This document shows, in pieces, positions 17,236 through 29,574 of a stretch of DNA of 62,294 nucleotides. Both the position numbers and the translations under genes were made by a program. The stretch lies in the NCBI GenBank assembly GCA_000438115.1, contig FR903636.1, forward strand, positions 108,582 to 170,875, written 5' to 3'. The notes beneath the pieces were generated by a model. It was given only the letters and a program-made list of their open reading frames with translations. It was not told the DNA's origin and searched no databases. Position 1 is the first letter of the stretch, and each line of letters opens with the position of its first letter. The stretch is from Prevotella sp. CAG:617 (GTDB lineage: Bacteria > Bacteroidota > Bacteroidia > Bacteroidales > Bacteroidaceae).

Positions 17236-19161
17236 ATGGGAAAGATTATTGGAATTGACTTAGGTACAACAAACTCTTGTGTATCTGTATTTGAAGGCAA
17301 CGAGCCTGTTGTAATCGCAAATAGTGAAGGCAAACGCACCACTCCTTCAGTAGTAGCTTTTGTAGAAGGTGGTGAACGTAAGGTGGGCGGCCCTGCCAAA
17401 CGTCAGGCCATCACCAATCCGAAACGTACGATTTACTCTATCAAACGTTTCATGGGTGAAACTTACGACCAGGTTACCAAGGAAATTGAGCGCGTACCGT
17501 ATTCTGTAGTTCGTGGCGATAACAACACTCCGCGTGTCGACATCGACGGACGTCTCTATACGCCGCAGGAAATCTCTGCCATGATTCTTCAGAAAATGAA
17601 GAAGACGGCCGAGGATTATCTGGGGCAGGAAGTTACCGAAGCCGTAATTACCGTACCGGCTTACTTCTCTGACTCTCAGCGTCAGGCCACCAAGGAGGCT
17701 GGACAGATTGCCGGACTCGACGTTAAACGTATTGTGAACGAGCCTACGGCTGCTGCCTTGGCTTACGGTCTGGACAAGGCCAAGAAGGATATGAAGATCG
17801 CCGTATTCGACTTGGGTGGTGGTACGTTCGATATCTCTATCCTTGAGTTGGGTGGTGGTGTATTCGAAGTGCTTTCTACCAACGGTGATACTCACCTGGG
17901 TGGTGATGACTTCGACCACGTAATCATCAACTGGTTGGTTGACGAGTTCAAGAACGATGAGGGTGCTGACCTGACTACCGATCCGATGGCCATGCAGCGC
18001 TTGAAGGAGGCTGCCGAGAAAGCTAAGATTGAGTTGTCTTCTTCTTCCTCAACCGAAATCAACCTGCCTTACATCATGCCGGTAGGTGGTGTGCCCAAAC
18101 ACTTGGTTAAGACCCTTACCCGTGCTAAGTTCGAGAGCTTGGCTCACGGCTTGATTCAGGCTTGTAAGACTCCGTGCGAACTGGCTCTGAAGGATGCCAA
18201 CCTTTCTCCGGCCGATATCGACGAGGTTATCCTCGTAGGTGGTTCCAGCCGTATCCCTGCCGTACAGCAGTTGGTTCAGGACTTCTTCGGTAAAGCTCCT
18301 TCAAAGGGTGTTAACCCCGACGAGGTAGTAGCCGTAGGTGCTTCTATTCAGGGTGCCATTCTGAACAAGGAAAGCGGTGTGGGCGACATCGTACTGTTGG
18401 ATGTAACGCCGTTGTCAATGGGTATCGAAACCTTGGGTGGCGTAATGACCAAGCTGATTGATGCCAACACAACCATTCCTTGCAAGAAGACCGAAACCTT
18501 CTCTACTGCAGCCGATAACCAGACCGAGGTAACCATCCACGTACTCCAGGGTGAGCGCCCCATGGCAGCCCAGAACAAGTCCATCGGTCAGTTCAACCTG
18601 ACGGGTATTGCTCCCGCACGCCGCGGTATCCCTCAAATCGAGGTTACCTTCGATATCGATGCCAACGGAATCCTGAAGGTTTCTGCCAAGGATAAGGCTA
18701 CCGGTAAGGAGCAGGCCATCCGTATTGAGGCTTCCAGCGGCTTGAGCCAGGAAGAAATCGACCGCATGAAACGTGAGGCTGAGGCCAACGCTGAGGCTGA
18801 TAAGAAGGAGAAAGAGCGCATCGACAAGATGAATCAGGCCGACAGCATGATTTTCCAGACCGAGAATCAGCTGAAGGAACTGGGCGACAAACTCCCCGCC
18901 GATAAGAAACCGGCCATCGAGTCTGCCCTCCAGAAACTGAAAGACGCTCACAAGGGCGGTGACTTGGCTGCCATCGATGCTGCCATCAACGAACTCAACG
19001 CCGCATGGCAGGCTGCCAGTGCCCAGATGTATCAGCAGACAGGCGGTCAGGCCGGTCCTGGTGCCGGAGCTGGCGCAGGATTCCAGGGCGGCGCTCAGCA
19101 GAATGCTGGCAACGACTCTAAGGACGACATCCAGGATGCCGACTTTGAGGAAGTAAAATAA
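17236..19161 (+). CDS. dnaK: Molecular chaperone DnaK (Hsp70)
   Basis: An ATP-driven cytosolic chaperone working with DnaJ and GrpE. The 641-aa protein shows the actin-like ATPase phosphate loops GIDLGTTNSCVSV (residues 5-17) and FDLGGGTFDISIL, the adenosine loop ILVGGSSRIPAVQ, and the interdomain linker DIVLLDVTPLSMGIETLGG. The substrate-binding domain and Gly/Gln/Ala-rich lid end in the conserved DADFEEVK. The ATG at 17236 is used; the frame is open upstream but homology starts here. The codons are strongly biased as in a highly expressed gene. It is monocistronic: no dnaJ or grpE is adjacent, and a perfect 24-bp terminator follows. A sigma-54 promoter lies upstream. Confidence 0.98.
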   Translation: MGKIIGIDLGTTNSCVSVFEGNEPVVIANSEGKRTTPSVVAFVEGGERKVGGPAKRQAITNPKRTIYSIKRFMGETYDQVTKEIERVPYSVVRGDNNTPRVDIDGRLYTPQEISAMILQKMKKTAEDYLGQEVTEAVITVPAYFSDSQRQATKEAGQIAGLDVKRIVNEPTAAALAYGLDKAKKDMKIAVFDLGGGTFDISILELGGGVFEVLSTNGDTHLGGDDFDHVIINWLVDEFKNDEGADLTTDPMAMQRLKEAAEKAKIELSSSSSTEINLPYIMPVGGVPKHLVKTLTRAKFESLAHGLIQACKTPCELALKDANLSPADIDEVILVGGSSRIPAVQQLVQDFFGKAPSKGVNPDEVVAVGASIQGAILNKESGVGDIVLLDVTPLSMGIETLGGVMTKLIDANTTIPCKKTETFSTAADNQTEVTIHVLQGERPMAAQNKSIGQFNLTGIAPARRGIPQIEVTFDIDANGILKVSAKDKATGKEQAIRIEASSGLSQEEIDRMKREAEANAEADKKEKERIDKMNQADSMIFQTENQLKELGDKLPADKKPAIESALQKLKDAHKGGDLAAIDAAINELNAAWQAASAQMYQQTGGQAGPGAGAGAGFQGGAQQNAGNDSKDDIQDADFEEVK

Positions 19162-19168
19162 TCAGATG

Positions 19169-19230
19169 AAAAGATACAAGAAGCCCCGCGCAAATGCTTT
19201 GTGCACTGCGCGGGGCTTCTTGTATCTTTT
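19169..19230. terminator. Strong bidirectional terminator after dnaK
   Basis: A perfect 24-bp stem (19169-19192 with 19207-19230) with a GC-rich core and A/T-rich ends, between dnaK and the convergent nuclease-like gene. Confidence 0.9.
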
Positions 19231-19280
19231 CAAGGGTATTTACGCACTCATGTTAGTAGGTTCTTGGAAATAAACAAGGA

Positions 19281-20621
19281 TTAGTCTTGTTTCTCCAAAT
19301 ATCCTAGTTGAATGGCGGCGTTATAAAAGTCATTGCAATATTCTGCACCGTCACAAGTATATTGCCAATACCACTCTTTTTCTATGATATATTCAGTTGT
19401 GCTTGTTTTATCAAGAATGGCTTTAATCATTTTATGCTGTTTAGGGGTAAAATCATTCTCTGAATAAAAGCCATAATACGGTTTATGTTCATTGTCATTC
19501 TTACCATTCCAGCAACCAATGAGAACACCTTGTATTTTGATACCAAAATGATCATGCTTCTCATTTTTTAGTCCGTAACTTTTCCATGTAGGCAGTAATT
19601 CACGGTACCAGTCGTCAACTACGTCACATGAGATTGATTCCAGAAGTTCTCCCACTTCTTCTTCCAACTTCTTGATTTCATTTAGCTTTTCATTGATGTT
19701 ATTCCAGTTTTCGATATTGGACTTATCTAAATTGAATAATTTCTCTTTTAAATATTTTTCCATTTCACGTTTTAATTTTTGATTTTCTCTTGTTCCGTAT
19801 TGCAGGTTAAGGAAGTCTGCAAACTGAATAATAAATGATTTGAGTATAGTTTCTTTGGCAGGAACAAATCTGAAACAATCTTTGGCTAACCATTCTGCAA
19901 GTTCTTGTTGCAAGACTATTGTATGTGGTTCGTAGTCTTGTTTAAATGATTTGATGCAGGAGCGGCAAAAGGTCGTTTTCTTTTCATTGAATCGATGGTC
20001 GTCACATTGGCAGCATTCACCTTTGGTGACACATTGTTGTTCGCTTTTGGGCTTATAATAATCTTTTGGAAGCCGCCATACTGAATCCTGCATATTTTGA
20101 ATATAATACGCATCATCGTTAGCGGGCAGTAACACAATAAACAGGTTGTCTTTTCCGTAGTGATGGTCCAAATTATTATTGAGCTTATTGATATATCGGG
20201 CTATTTGGTTGGGTTGGTAGTTTGCACCTTTTATCTTGTTCTCAAAGATGATGGCATACTTGTTGTCTTTAACGCAAATGTCTATTTTATCTTTTTCTGT
20301 TGTGATGATAGGATTTTCTATCCAATGTGGTAGGAAACCTTTAGGAACAAGGAATTTTTCAATAAATAATTTCAGTAATGGATAAGTCCCTTCATGCTTG
20401 AACTTCAGAATTTCAGCCAAGGCCCAGCTGGTAGTGGGTTCATCTGATTGGTATCTTTCAAAGACGTTAATAGTATAAGGTTCTTTGTTTTCTGAGTGAT
20501 GAAGAATATAGGTAAGTCCGTCAGAAATTGAAAACAGAAAACTATACTCTTTTAAGTGCTCTTCAACCAAATTGTCCGAAAGTTGTAAAAGTTCGTCAAT
20601 ATCTTGGTGGGATAGCATCAT
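19281..20621 (-). CDS. PD-(D/E)XK nuclease superfamily protein with Cys-rich insert
   Basis: Resembles the PDDEXK_4-type nuclease-like family. The core shows D114 in the strand KIDICV, E127 and K129 in IIFENKI, and then QPNQIARYINKL, matching the D-ExK-Q active-site order. Between about residues 197 and 222 there are six cysteines (197, 203, 204, 206, 219, 222) arranged like a zinc-binding insert. The C-terminal half is charged and helical with a late W-rich region. The gene is visibly more AT-rich than dnaK and murF nearby, suggesting horizontal acquisition. No methyltransferase is adjacent, so a restriction role is only a guess; such proteins are often solitary. Confidence 0.75.
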   Translation of the reverse strand: MMLSHQDIDELLQLSDNLVEEHLKEYSFLFSISDGLTYILHHSENKEPYTINVFERYQSDEPTTSWALAEILKFKHEGTYPLLKLFIEKFLVPKGFLPHWIENPIITTEKDKIDICVKDNKYAIIFENKIKGANYQPNQIARYINKLNNNLDHHYGKDNLFIVLLPANDDAYYIQNMQDSVWRLPKDYYKPKSEQQCVTKGECCQCDDHRFNEKKTTFCRSCIKSFKQDYEPHTIVLQQELAEWLAKDCFRFVPAKETILKSFIIQFADFLNLQYGTRENQKLKREMEKYLKEKLFNLDKSNIENWNNINEKLNEIKKLEEEVGELLESISCDVVDDWYRELLPTWKSYGLKNEKHDHFGIKIQGVLIGCWNGKNDNEHKPYYGFYSENDFTPKQHKMIKAILDKTSTTEYIIEKEWYWQYTCDGAEYCNDFYNAAIQLGYLEKQD

Positions 20622-20766
20622 ATGTTTAGTATTATATAGTTTATGAAATAATGAAAGTATAAAGTTACATAATTATGGGTGATAAAAGTGAGTTATTGTC
20701 GGAAAAATCTTATTCGGATTTTCTTCTTTATGCCATGTTTATGGATCCTATTATGCTGTTCTCATT

Positions 20767-21150
20767 TTAGAGTTTTTGAAGCATTTTGACGACTTCTCGG
20801 TCGGCGGGTAGCCAGCGAGGGGTGGCGAGTTGTTCGGGGGAGAGCCAGCGGGCATTTTCGTGCTCCTTGAGCAGGAGGTGGTCGGAGGGTAGGGAGCAGA
20901 GGTAGCAGTGGAGGGTGAGGTGGAAGGTGGGGTAGTCGTACTCGACGGTGGTGAGGAAGCGATTGACGCGGATGTCGGTGTCGAGCTCCTCACGGATTTC
21001 GCGCCTGAGAGCCTGTGTAGGCGTTTCGCCGGGCTCGATTTTTCCTCCCGGAAATTCCCAGAAGTCTTTGAACTCGCCATAGCCACGCTGGGTGGCGAGA
21101 TATTGCTGCTGGCGGCAGATGACGGCCGCTACTACTTCAATGCGTTTCAT
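20767..21150 (-). CDS. NUDIX hydrolase, MutT-like (8-oxo-dGTPase)
   Basis: A 127-aa protein that probably removes oxidised nucleotides such as 8-oxo-dGTP. It has the full NUDIX box: GGKIEPGETPTQALRREI followed by REELDTDI, with the catalytic REIREEL helix. The N-terminus (MKRIEVVAAVICRQQQYLATQR) and the C-terminal WLSPEQLATPRWLPADREVV are typical of MutT and of (deoxy)nucleoside triphosphate pyrophosphohydrolases. The start at 21150 is chosen because homology begins there; the frame extends about 77 codons further without family similarity. Confidence 0.9.
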   Translation of the reverse strand: MKRIEVVAAVICRQQQYLATQRGYGEFKDFWEFPGGKIEPGETPTQALRREIREELDTDIRVNRFLTTVEYDYPTFHLTLHCYLCSLPSDHLLLKEHENARWLSPEQLATPRWLPADREVVKMLQKL

Positions 21151-21457
21151 GATTTTTGTGTATGATGCGTATGTAAAAGTAATGATTTTTGTGGAGAGAG
21201 CCTTGGGGGCAGGGGCGTTTTTATACGGAAATGTAGATGGTGATGGCTTATTGCCGGCCGGAGAAAGGGGATGAAGCGGTGGGCGAAAAAATGCCGCGCG
21301 AGCAAAGTGGCGGAGGATGAACTTGGCCGGATTGTGGTTTTTTACGAATTTTGTGAGGTGTATTTTTTCCTTGGTCTTCATATGAAGGTGGGGCCTTTGG
21401 GATTCTCTTCTTTTGGGGAGGGAGGCAAGTAGTACAACATATATTTCTTTTGGGGAT
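21151..21457. other. Divergent intergenic region, NUDIX / ADP-ribosylglycohydrolase
   Basis: About 307 nt between divergent starts. No clear TTTG/TAnnTTTG pair and no convincing small gene was found; frames crossing it are extensions of the flanking genes. Confidence 0.4.
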
Positions 21458-22429
21458 ATGGAGCAGCGTGATATTCATTTCAGTGATTCGTGGCGCGACA
21501 GAGCGCTGGGGGTTATTTTCGGGCAGGCCGTGGGCGATGCGCTGGGGCGGGGTACGGAGTTTATGCGTAAGGATGAAGTAAAGAAATTCTATCCCGACGG
21601 TTTGTGGCGTTTTGAGCAAATCGTAAGGGACAGGCATCGCCGATTATGGAAAATGGGGGAATGGTCGGACGATACGGACATGATGCGCTGTGTGATGTCG
21701 GCCATTGTTGAGCAGAACGGTGGGGTTGATTATATGTCCATAGCCGCGAAGTTTAAGCAATGGGCCATGAATGGTGCAAGGGGCATGGGGCAGACTACTT
21801 ACAACCTGATGATGATGGACGACTATGCGGAACGGCCTTTCGAGGCGGCTGAGCTGGTGTGGCGGATGGGGCGGTGTGACAATGCGCCCAACGGCAGTGT
21901 GATGCGTACGGCTGTGGTGGGACTGTTGCGTCACGACGTGGCGCGCCATGCTGAAAACATCGGGCGGCTTACGCATTTTGACCCGCGCTGTGTGGGGGCC
22001 TGCGTGGTGGTTTCCGAACTGGTTCACGCCTTGGTGTACGAGGAACGGGTGCTGACGCCGGCCGACGTGATGGCTCTGGCGCAGCAATATGATGAGCGGA
22101 TTGCGGCATACGTGGAGAAAGCTGCGGCGGGGAATCTGTCGTCACTGGAGCTGGACGATCCGCTTTCCATGGGGTATGTTCTCAAAACGATGGGGGCTGC
22201 GCTTTGGGCCTGCTGGCATGCCGACCGTTTTGATTCGGGGTTGCAGACCGTAGTGGGCGAGGGTGGCGATGCCGATACCAATGCGGCTGTGGCCGGAGCT
22301 GTAATGGGTGCAAGGTTCGGTAATGCCGGCCTGACGTCGCCCGAGGGGTATGACTATGTGGGAAAACTGTTGCGCAGGTCTGTGCTGGAAAGCGAGGCCG
22401 AGGCTTTTTTGCGTGTCCTGGCGGAGTGA
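21458..22429 (+). CDS. ADP-ribosylglycohydrolase family protein (DraG-like)
   Basis: Predicted Mg2+-dependent hydrolase removing ADP-ribose from proteins or small molecules. The 323-aa protein carries the three family metal motifs: GQAVGDALGRGTEF near residue 23, EWSDDTDMM near 70, and the C-terminal EGGDADTNAAVAGAVMGARFG, whose Asp residues bind the two metals. The start is the ATG at 21458, reached before homology begins; the longer frame uses a TTG at 21413. No ADP-ribosyltransferase gene is adjacent, so the target is unknown. The gene ends 6 nt from the convergent end of the regulator gene. Confidence 0.9.
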   Translation: MEQRDIHFSDSWRDRALGVIFGQAVGDALGRGTEFMRKDEVKKFYPDGLWRFEQIVRDRHRRLWKMGEWSDDTDMMRCVMSAIVEQNGGVDYMSIAAKFKQWAMNGARGMGQTTYNLMMMDDYAERPFEAAELVWRMGRCDNAPNGSVMRTAVVGLLRHDVARHAENIGRLTHFDPRCVGACVVVSELVHALVYEERVLTPADVMALAQQYDERIAAYVEKAAAGNLSSLELDDPLSMGYVLKTMGAALWACWHADRFDSGLQTVVGEGGDADTNAAVAGAVMGARFGNAGLTSPEGYDYVGKLLRRSVLESEAEAFLRVLAE

Positions 22430-22435
22430 CGGGGG

Positions 22436-23176
22436 TTAGGGCCTGGTTTCTTTCAGTCGGTAGGAACGCCCTTTTTCCGATATGATTTTCAGGTTGGTGT
22501 CCTTTTCCACGATGGGTTTCAGACGGCGTATGAGCGTGTAGAGCGTGTCGCGCGGGTCGTCTTTCTTAGGCCACAGGGCAGCGCATATTTCGTGGATGGC
22601 CAGTTGGTGGTCGGGGTGGCTGACAAACATTTCCATGAGTTGCTGCTGCAGGGGGGTAAGGTGCAGCTGTTCGCGGCGGGCGTTGTAAAAGCAATGTGAG
22701 TTGTGGTCATAAGTCAGCCGTCCGATGGCCGTTATGCCTGGTTTGTTCCGACGGCATACGTGCAGGCTGTATGCGCCCCACGCGAGGCTCAGCAGCAGTA
22801 ACGTCATGGGCAGCCGCTGGTCGGACATGCTGAATATGGTGGCCTGCGTACAGCTGGTGTAGGCCCTGATGCCTAAAGCCGGGAGTTTCGGGTTGCCTAT
22901 CATGGTGTCGCTGCATACGGCGTTGCCCGTTTCTATCCGGGGGCAGTGGGACAGATAGACTCTTGACTTCAGGGCCGGGTTGTTCAGAAAGCGGCGGTAG
23001 GTGCTCAGGGTGTCGGGCGTGATGATGCTGACGTCCTTTTGCTGTATGGTGCGGGCCAGGGCCTGATTGAGGTCGTTGATGATGCAGGCTTCGGTTATTT
23101 TGTAGCTGCCCCAGCTGGTGGCAACGGCGGGGATAATCAGCGTCAGAAATATGGTAATGGCCAAATAGGGTTTCAT
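22436..23176 (-). CDS. Membrane-bound winged-helix transcriptional regulator (ToxR-like topology)
   Basis: A 246-aa protein with a membrane segment at about residues 4-24, a periplasmic region of roughly 100 residues with two Cys pairs (C31, C81, C90, C113 region), and a second membrane segment (about 122-141). A C-terminal cytoplasmic OmpR/PhoB-type winged helix from about 165 follows, including LTPLQQQLMEMFVSHPDH, then ALWPKKDDPRDTLYTLIRRLK and ISEKGRSYRLK. Sensor and DNA-binding functions are therefore on one chain, without a receiver domain. It is transcribed divergently from the FucP-like permease gene and may control it; that is inference from position. Confidence 0.8.
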   Translation of the reverse strand: MKPYLAITIFLTLIIPAVATSWGSYKITEACIINDLNQALARTIQQKDVSIITPDTLSTYRRFLNNPALKSRVYLSHCPRIETGNAVCSDTMIGNPKLPALGIRAYTSCTQATIFSMSDQRLPMTLLLLSLAWGAYSLHVCRRNKPGITAIGRLTYDHNSHCFYNARREQLHLTPLQQQLMEMFVSHPDHQLAIHEICAALWPKKDDPRDTLYTLIRRLKPIVEKDTNLKIISEKGRSYRLKETRP

Positions 23177-23322
23177 ATATTTTTATGAGTTAGGAACGTG
23201 TACGGTTTATGAGCGTTTATATCGGCAAAATTACGAATAAAAAGCCATCATTCATCATTGTGCGGGTGAAAACATGGTGGCGCCATATAATTTATGTAAA
23301 GGCAAAAACCGGAATGTTTTGT

Positions 23323-23353
23323 TTTGCCTTTTCAGCCAGTTGCGCTAACTTTG
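23323..23353 (+). promoter_or_regulatory. Promoter of FucP-like permease gene
   Basis: TTTG at 23323-23326, 19 nt, then TAACTTTG at 23346-23353: a complete match to the Bacteroidetes pattern. The start site is expected near 23358, leaving a leader of about 60 nt. Confidence 0.8.
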
Positions 23354-23420
23354 CATGTCCGGATACGTGAAACAGTGTTTGCGGACAGCAACAACGACAA
23401 TAAAAATCAGACATACATAC

Positions 23421-24680
23421 ATGAAAAAAGCTTTGGTAGGAAAGGGGTTGCTCTTTCCGTTTGTGTTAATCACCTTTTTCTTCTTCTTGTGGGGATTTGC
23501 CCGCGCCATACTGGATATTCTGAATCCGTTTTTCCAGGAAACGCTGCATCTGACCAAGATGCAGGCGTCGGCCGTGCAGTTTGTGACGTATCTGGCCTCC
23601 TTCCTGATGGCCGTGCCGGCGGGGCAGTTTATCCGTCGTTTCGGTACGCGCCGTGGCGTGGTGGGCGGTCTGGTGCTCTTTGGACTCGGCGCCACGGGCT
23701 TCTGCCTGAGCGGCTGCGTGAGTGGGGTGTGGGTGTTTGGCCTGTTTCTGCTGATGCTGTTTGTCATCGGGTGCGGACTGGCCACGCTGGAGGTGGCAGC
23801 CAACCCCTATGTTACCTTGCTTGGCGACCGCGCTACGGCGGCCAGCCGACTCAACCGGGCGCAGTCGTTTAACGGCGCCGGATGTATCTGCGGTTCGCTG
23901 TTGGGCGGGCTTTACTGCTTTTCGGGCGACAGGCCCGACATTTCGCTGCCCTATATTGTGATAGGAGTGGTGGTGCTGCTGATTGCGGTGGTGTTTTCCA
24001 AAATCAAATTGCCCGAGGTGGTGATGGAGGAAGTGCAGGCGCCTGTTGCTGCCGGAGGTGTGGAGATGCGGCTGCGGCGGCATCCGATGTTTGTGTTCGG
24101 CCTGCTGGCCCTGTTCTGCTATGAGGTTTCGGAAATTTCCATCAACTCTTTCTTTGTCAATTATGCGGCTGAGACCGACCTGGTGGGGTGGGCCGTAAGG
24201 GCCCTGCCGGGCGCCAACCACAAGCTGGTGGCCTCGCTGGTGCTTTCGGTGGGATTGCTGCTGTTTATGGGCGGCCGTTTTCTGGGCAGTTGGGTGATGC
24301 AATACATCCGGGCCGAAAAGGTGCTGCTCTTTTGCATTTCGAGTGCCGTGGTGCTGACGCTGTTTGTGGTGCTCGACTATCCGGTGGTGTCGTTTGTGGC
24401 TTCGCTGCTCATCTTTGTGGTAGAGTCTATTATGTTTCCCACCATTTTTGCCCTGTCGATTAAAGGGCTCGGGCCGCTCACGCAGCGCGCGTCGGCCATA
24501 CTGATGATGTCGCCCATCGGCGGTGCCGTGGGTACGGTGGTGATGGGGATGGCGGCCGACCTTAGCAACATGACGCTGGCTTTCGTGGTGCCGCTGATGG
24601 CTTATGTAGTAGTGTGGGCCTATTCCTTTACCGTATGGCGGCAGGTAAAGGCACGCCGGCGTCAGGCTCAGTCAAACTGA
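23421..24680 (+). CDS. MFS sugar permease, FucP-like (fucose / glucose-galactose family)
   Basis: Proton-coupled sugar symporter of the FHS family, inner membrane. From the ATG at 23421 it is 419 aa with about twelve hydrophobic segments. Family blocks: FVLITFFFFLWGFARAILDILNPFFQ at the N-terminus, GQFIRRFGTRRGVV, LEVAANPYVTLLG, RLNRAQSFNGAG, and a late SIMFPTIFALSIKGLG. These match the FucP/GluP group; the sugar cannot be chosen. The frame upstream of 23421 includes the promoter and is excluded. The last 13 bp overlap the convergent pfkB gene; a sugar kinase next to a sugar permease suggests joint metabolism. Confidence 0.92.
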   Translation: MKKALVGKGLLFPFVLITFFFFLWGFARAILDILNPFFQETLHLTKMQASAVQFVTYLASFLMAVPAGQFIRRFGTRRGVVGGLVLFGLGATGFCLSGCVSGVWVFGLFLLMLFVIGCGLATLEVAANPYVTLLGDRATAASRLNRAQSFNGAGCICGSLLGGLYCFSGDRPDISLPYIVIGVVVLLIAVVFSKIKLPEVVMEEVQAPVAAGGVEMRLRRHPMFVFGLLALFCYEVSEISINSFFVNYAAETDLVGWAVRALPGANHKLVASLVLSVGLLLFMGGRFLGSWVMQYIRAEKVLLFCISSAVVLTLFVVLDYPVVSFVASLLIFVVESIMFPTIFALSIKGLGPLTQRASAILMMSPIGGAVGTVVMGMAADLSNMTLAFVVPLMAYVVVWAYSFTVWRQVKARRRQAQSN

Positions 24681-25546
24681 GCCATCAGTTGGCGGATATC
24701 GGCTTCAGTACCCGAGAAGGGGCCTGAAGTTTCAAGTTTGAGGGTTGACATGGCTGCGGCAAAACGTCCGGCTTCGTCAGCCCCTATTCCTTTGGCGCGG
24801 CAGTAGAGATAGCCGGTGGAGTATGTGTCGCCGCATCCGGTGGGGTCAACCAGCTGTTTGGGCGGGTAGGCCTTGATTTCGTAAAAGCGGCCACCGGCAT
24901 AGATAACGGAGCCGTAGTCGCCCAGGGTGACGCACACTTCCTTGACGCCCCAGTTGCCAATGACCCGGGCGGCTGCGTGAGGCTCGTTTTTGCCCGTAAG
25001 CACCTCCATTTCATATTCGTTGACCTTGAGAATGTCGATGTAGGGCATGAGGTCCATTTTTTCCTTCCAGTCAACAGGTACTACGTTTTCGCCCTGCACC
25101 TGGCGCAGATAGCCCTGTACGTCGACCGAAACCATGCCTTTTCCTGAAAGATACTTGACCAGATCGGCCGAGAAATCGTCGGCCAGCAGGCTGCCCAGGT
25201 GGTAGATTTTGGCCGGTTCGGCCTGTTGCAGCCCCTCAACGGTAAAGGGGTCGGCCTTGGCCAGTACGCGTTGGGTGCGCTCGTTGCCGTTCTGGCCGTA
25301 TTTGTTTTCAAAGAATACGCTGCGGCGGCTGGGCAGGGCTATCACGTCAATACCTTCCTGACGGAGCTGGCTGACAACCGGCATCTCCGTGGCGCCTACG
25401 GCCGTTACCAGCTGAAAGTTGGCCTGCGGTAGGCGGTTGATGCCTTTGGCAAAATAATAGGACGTTCCGCCCGGCATGTGTACGGTTTTCTTAGGGGTGA
25501 TGACGCGGTCGAGCGTGATGTGACCGATGCAGCAGATATCTTTCAT
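24668..25546 (-). CDS. PfkB family carbohydrate kinase
   Basis: A ribokinase-fold kinase phosphorylating a sugar or nucleoside. The 292-aa protein starts MKDICCIGHITLDRV at 25546. It has the substrate-binding PGGTSYYFAKGINRL near residue 25 and the C-terminal PfkB signature DPTGCGDTYSTGYLY with the catalytic Asp and anion-hole glycines. In place of the longer ribokinase lid it has FENKYGQNGNERTQRVL. The frame extends 12 codons upstream without homology. It overlaps the convergent permease gene by 13 bp. The exact substrate is unknown. Confidence 0.9.
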   Translation of the reverse strand: MKDICCIGHITLDRVITPKKTVHMPGGTSYYFAKGINRLPQANFQLVTAVGATEMPVVSQLRQEGIDVIALPSRRSVFFENKYGQNGNERTQRVLAKADPFTVEGLQQAEPAKIYHLGSLLADDFSADLVKYLSGKGMVSVDVQGYLRQVQGENVVPVDWKEKMDLMPYIDILKVNEYEMEVLTGKNEPHAAARVIGNWGVKEVCVTLGDYGSVIYAGGRFYEIKAYPPKQLVDPTGCGDTYSTGYLYCRAKGIGADEAGRFAAAMSTLKLETSGPFSGTEADIRQLMAQFD

Positions 25547-26120
25547 TTTAAGCGGTTGGTTTGTGACAGTGGGTTGTGGCACAAATGGGATGTCCGTCCC
25601 GTTGCAGATGATGGAGAGGCGGTCAGGAGTACCTCTGTTCCGGCCTTTTGGATCATGCCAAGTGTGCCTGTAAAATTCTGTATTTCAGCAGTAGGATTCA
25701 GCCGGATGCTGAAAAAAACGGTGCAAAGTTACAATTTTTTTACAGAATGATGATGATTCGTGCTTCAGAATTGGGCCATAGGCCGGTTCTGAAAAAAACG
25801 GCATCATGATTTCGGCGTGATGCGGGGAGAGAAGAAAAATGGCCGGGATAAGCGAACACTGGGAGAGAATCCGTATTGAGGGCGCATGTTGCTTGCATGT
25901 GGAAGGAGAGCCGGGATGGTGCCTGCCCAATGACAACGGATTACGGCACGTAGGCATTTGGTAAAAACTATCCGGGACTTTGATTCCCTTAAGTACGACT
26001 TAAGTTTTTTTTCAAGCCGCTTTGTAAGGAATGGGAGGCACAACGGTGCGTCGTGTGGCAGTAGCATGTTGTAAAAAAATGCCGGAGAGCCGGTCTGAGG
26101 ATGGAGGGGGCGGGGATGAA
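25547..26120. other. Gene-free region upstream of pfkB
   Basis: About 570 nt with no credible gene. A minus-strand -7 box (TAACTTTG, complement of 25724-25731) could drive pfkB. A near-repeat containing CTGAAAAAAACGG occurs at 25709-25721 and 25789-25801, one copy on each side of that box. Small frames here have no recognisable domains. Confidence 0.5.
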
Positions 26121-26181
26121 CCATAAAAAAATATCCTTCGGGTGGAGGAAATCATTCCTCTCCGAAGGATATTTTTTATGG
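26121..26181. terminator. Terminator after secA
   Basis: A long hairpin (26121-26150 with 26155-26181) with A-rich left and T-rich right ends, so it can act in both directions. It lies 40 nt beyond the secA stop codon. Confidence 0.85.
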
Positions 26182-26220
26182 AGTCAGCCTCAAAATGTGC
26201 TGACGGTTATTTCCTTTTTT

Positions 26221-29517
<3,297 letters not shown>

Positions 29518-29574
29518 ATATTGTATTGTCTTTTTTCTGATGAATAAATTGTATTGATAAAAGGGAGAAATGTA

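Noticed and set aside
25804..26124. 106-codon minus-strand frame between secA and pfkB
   Set aside because: No homology-like pattern, no promoter and it overlaps the secA terminator; likely chance.
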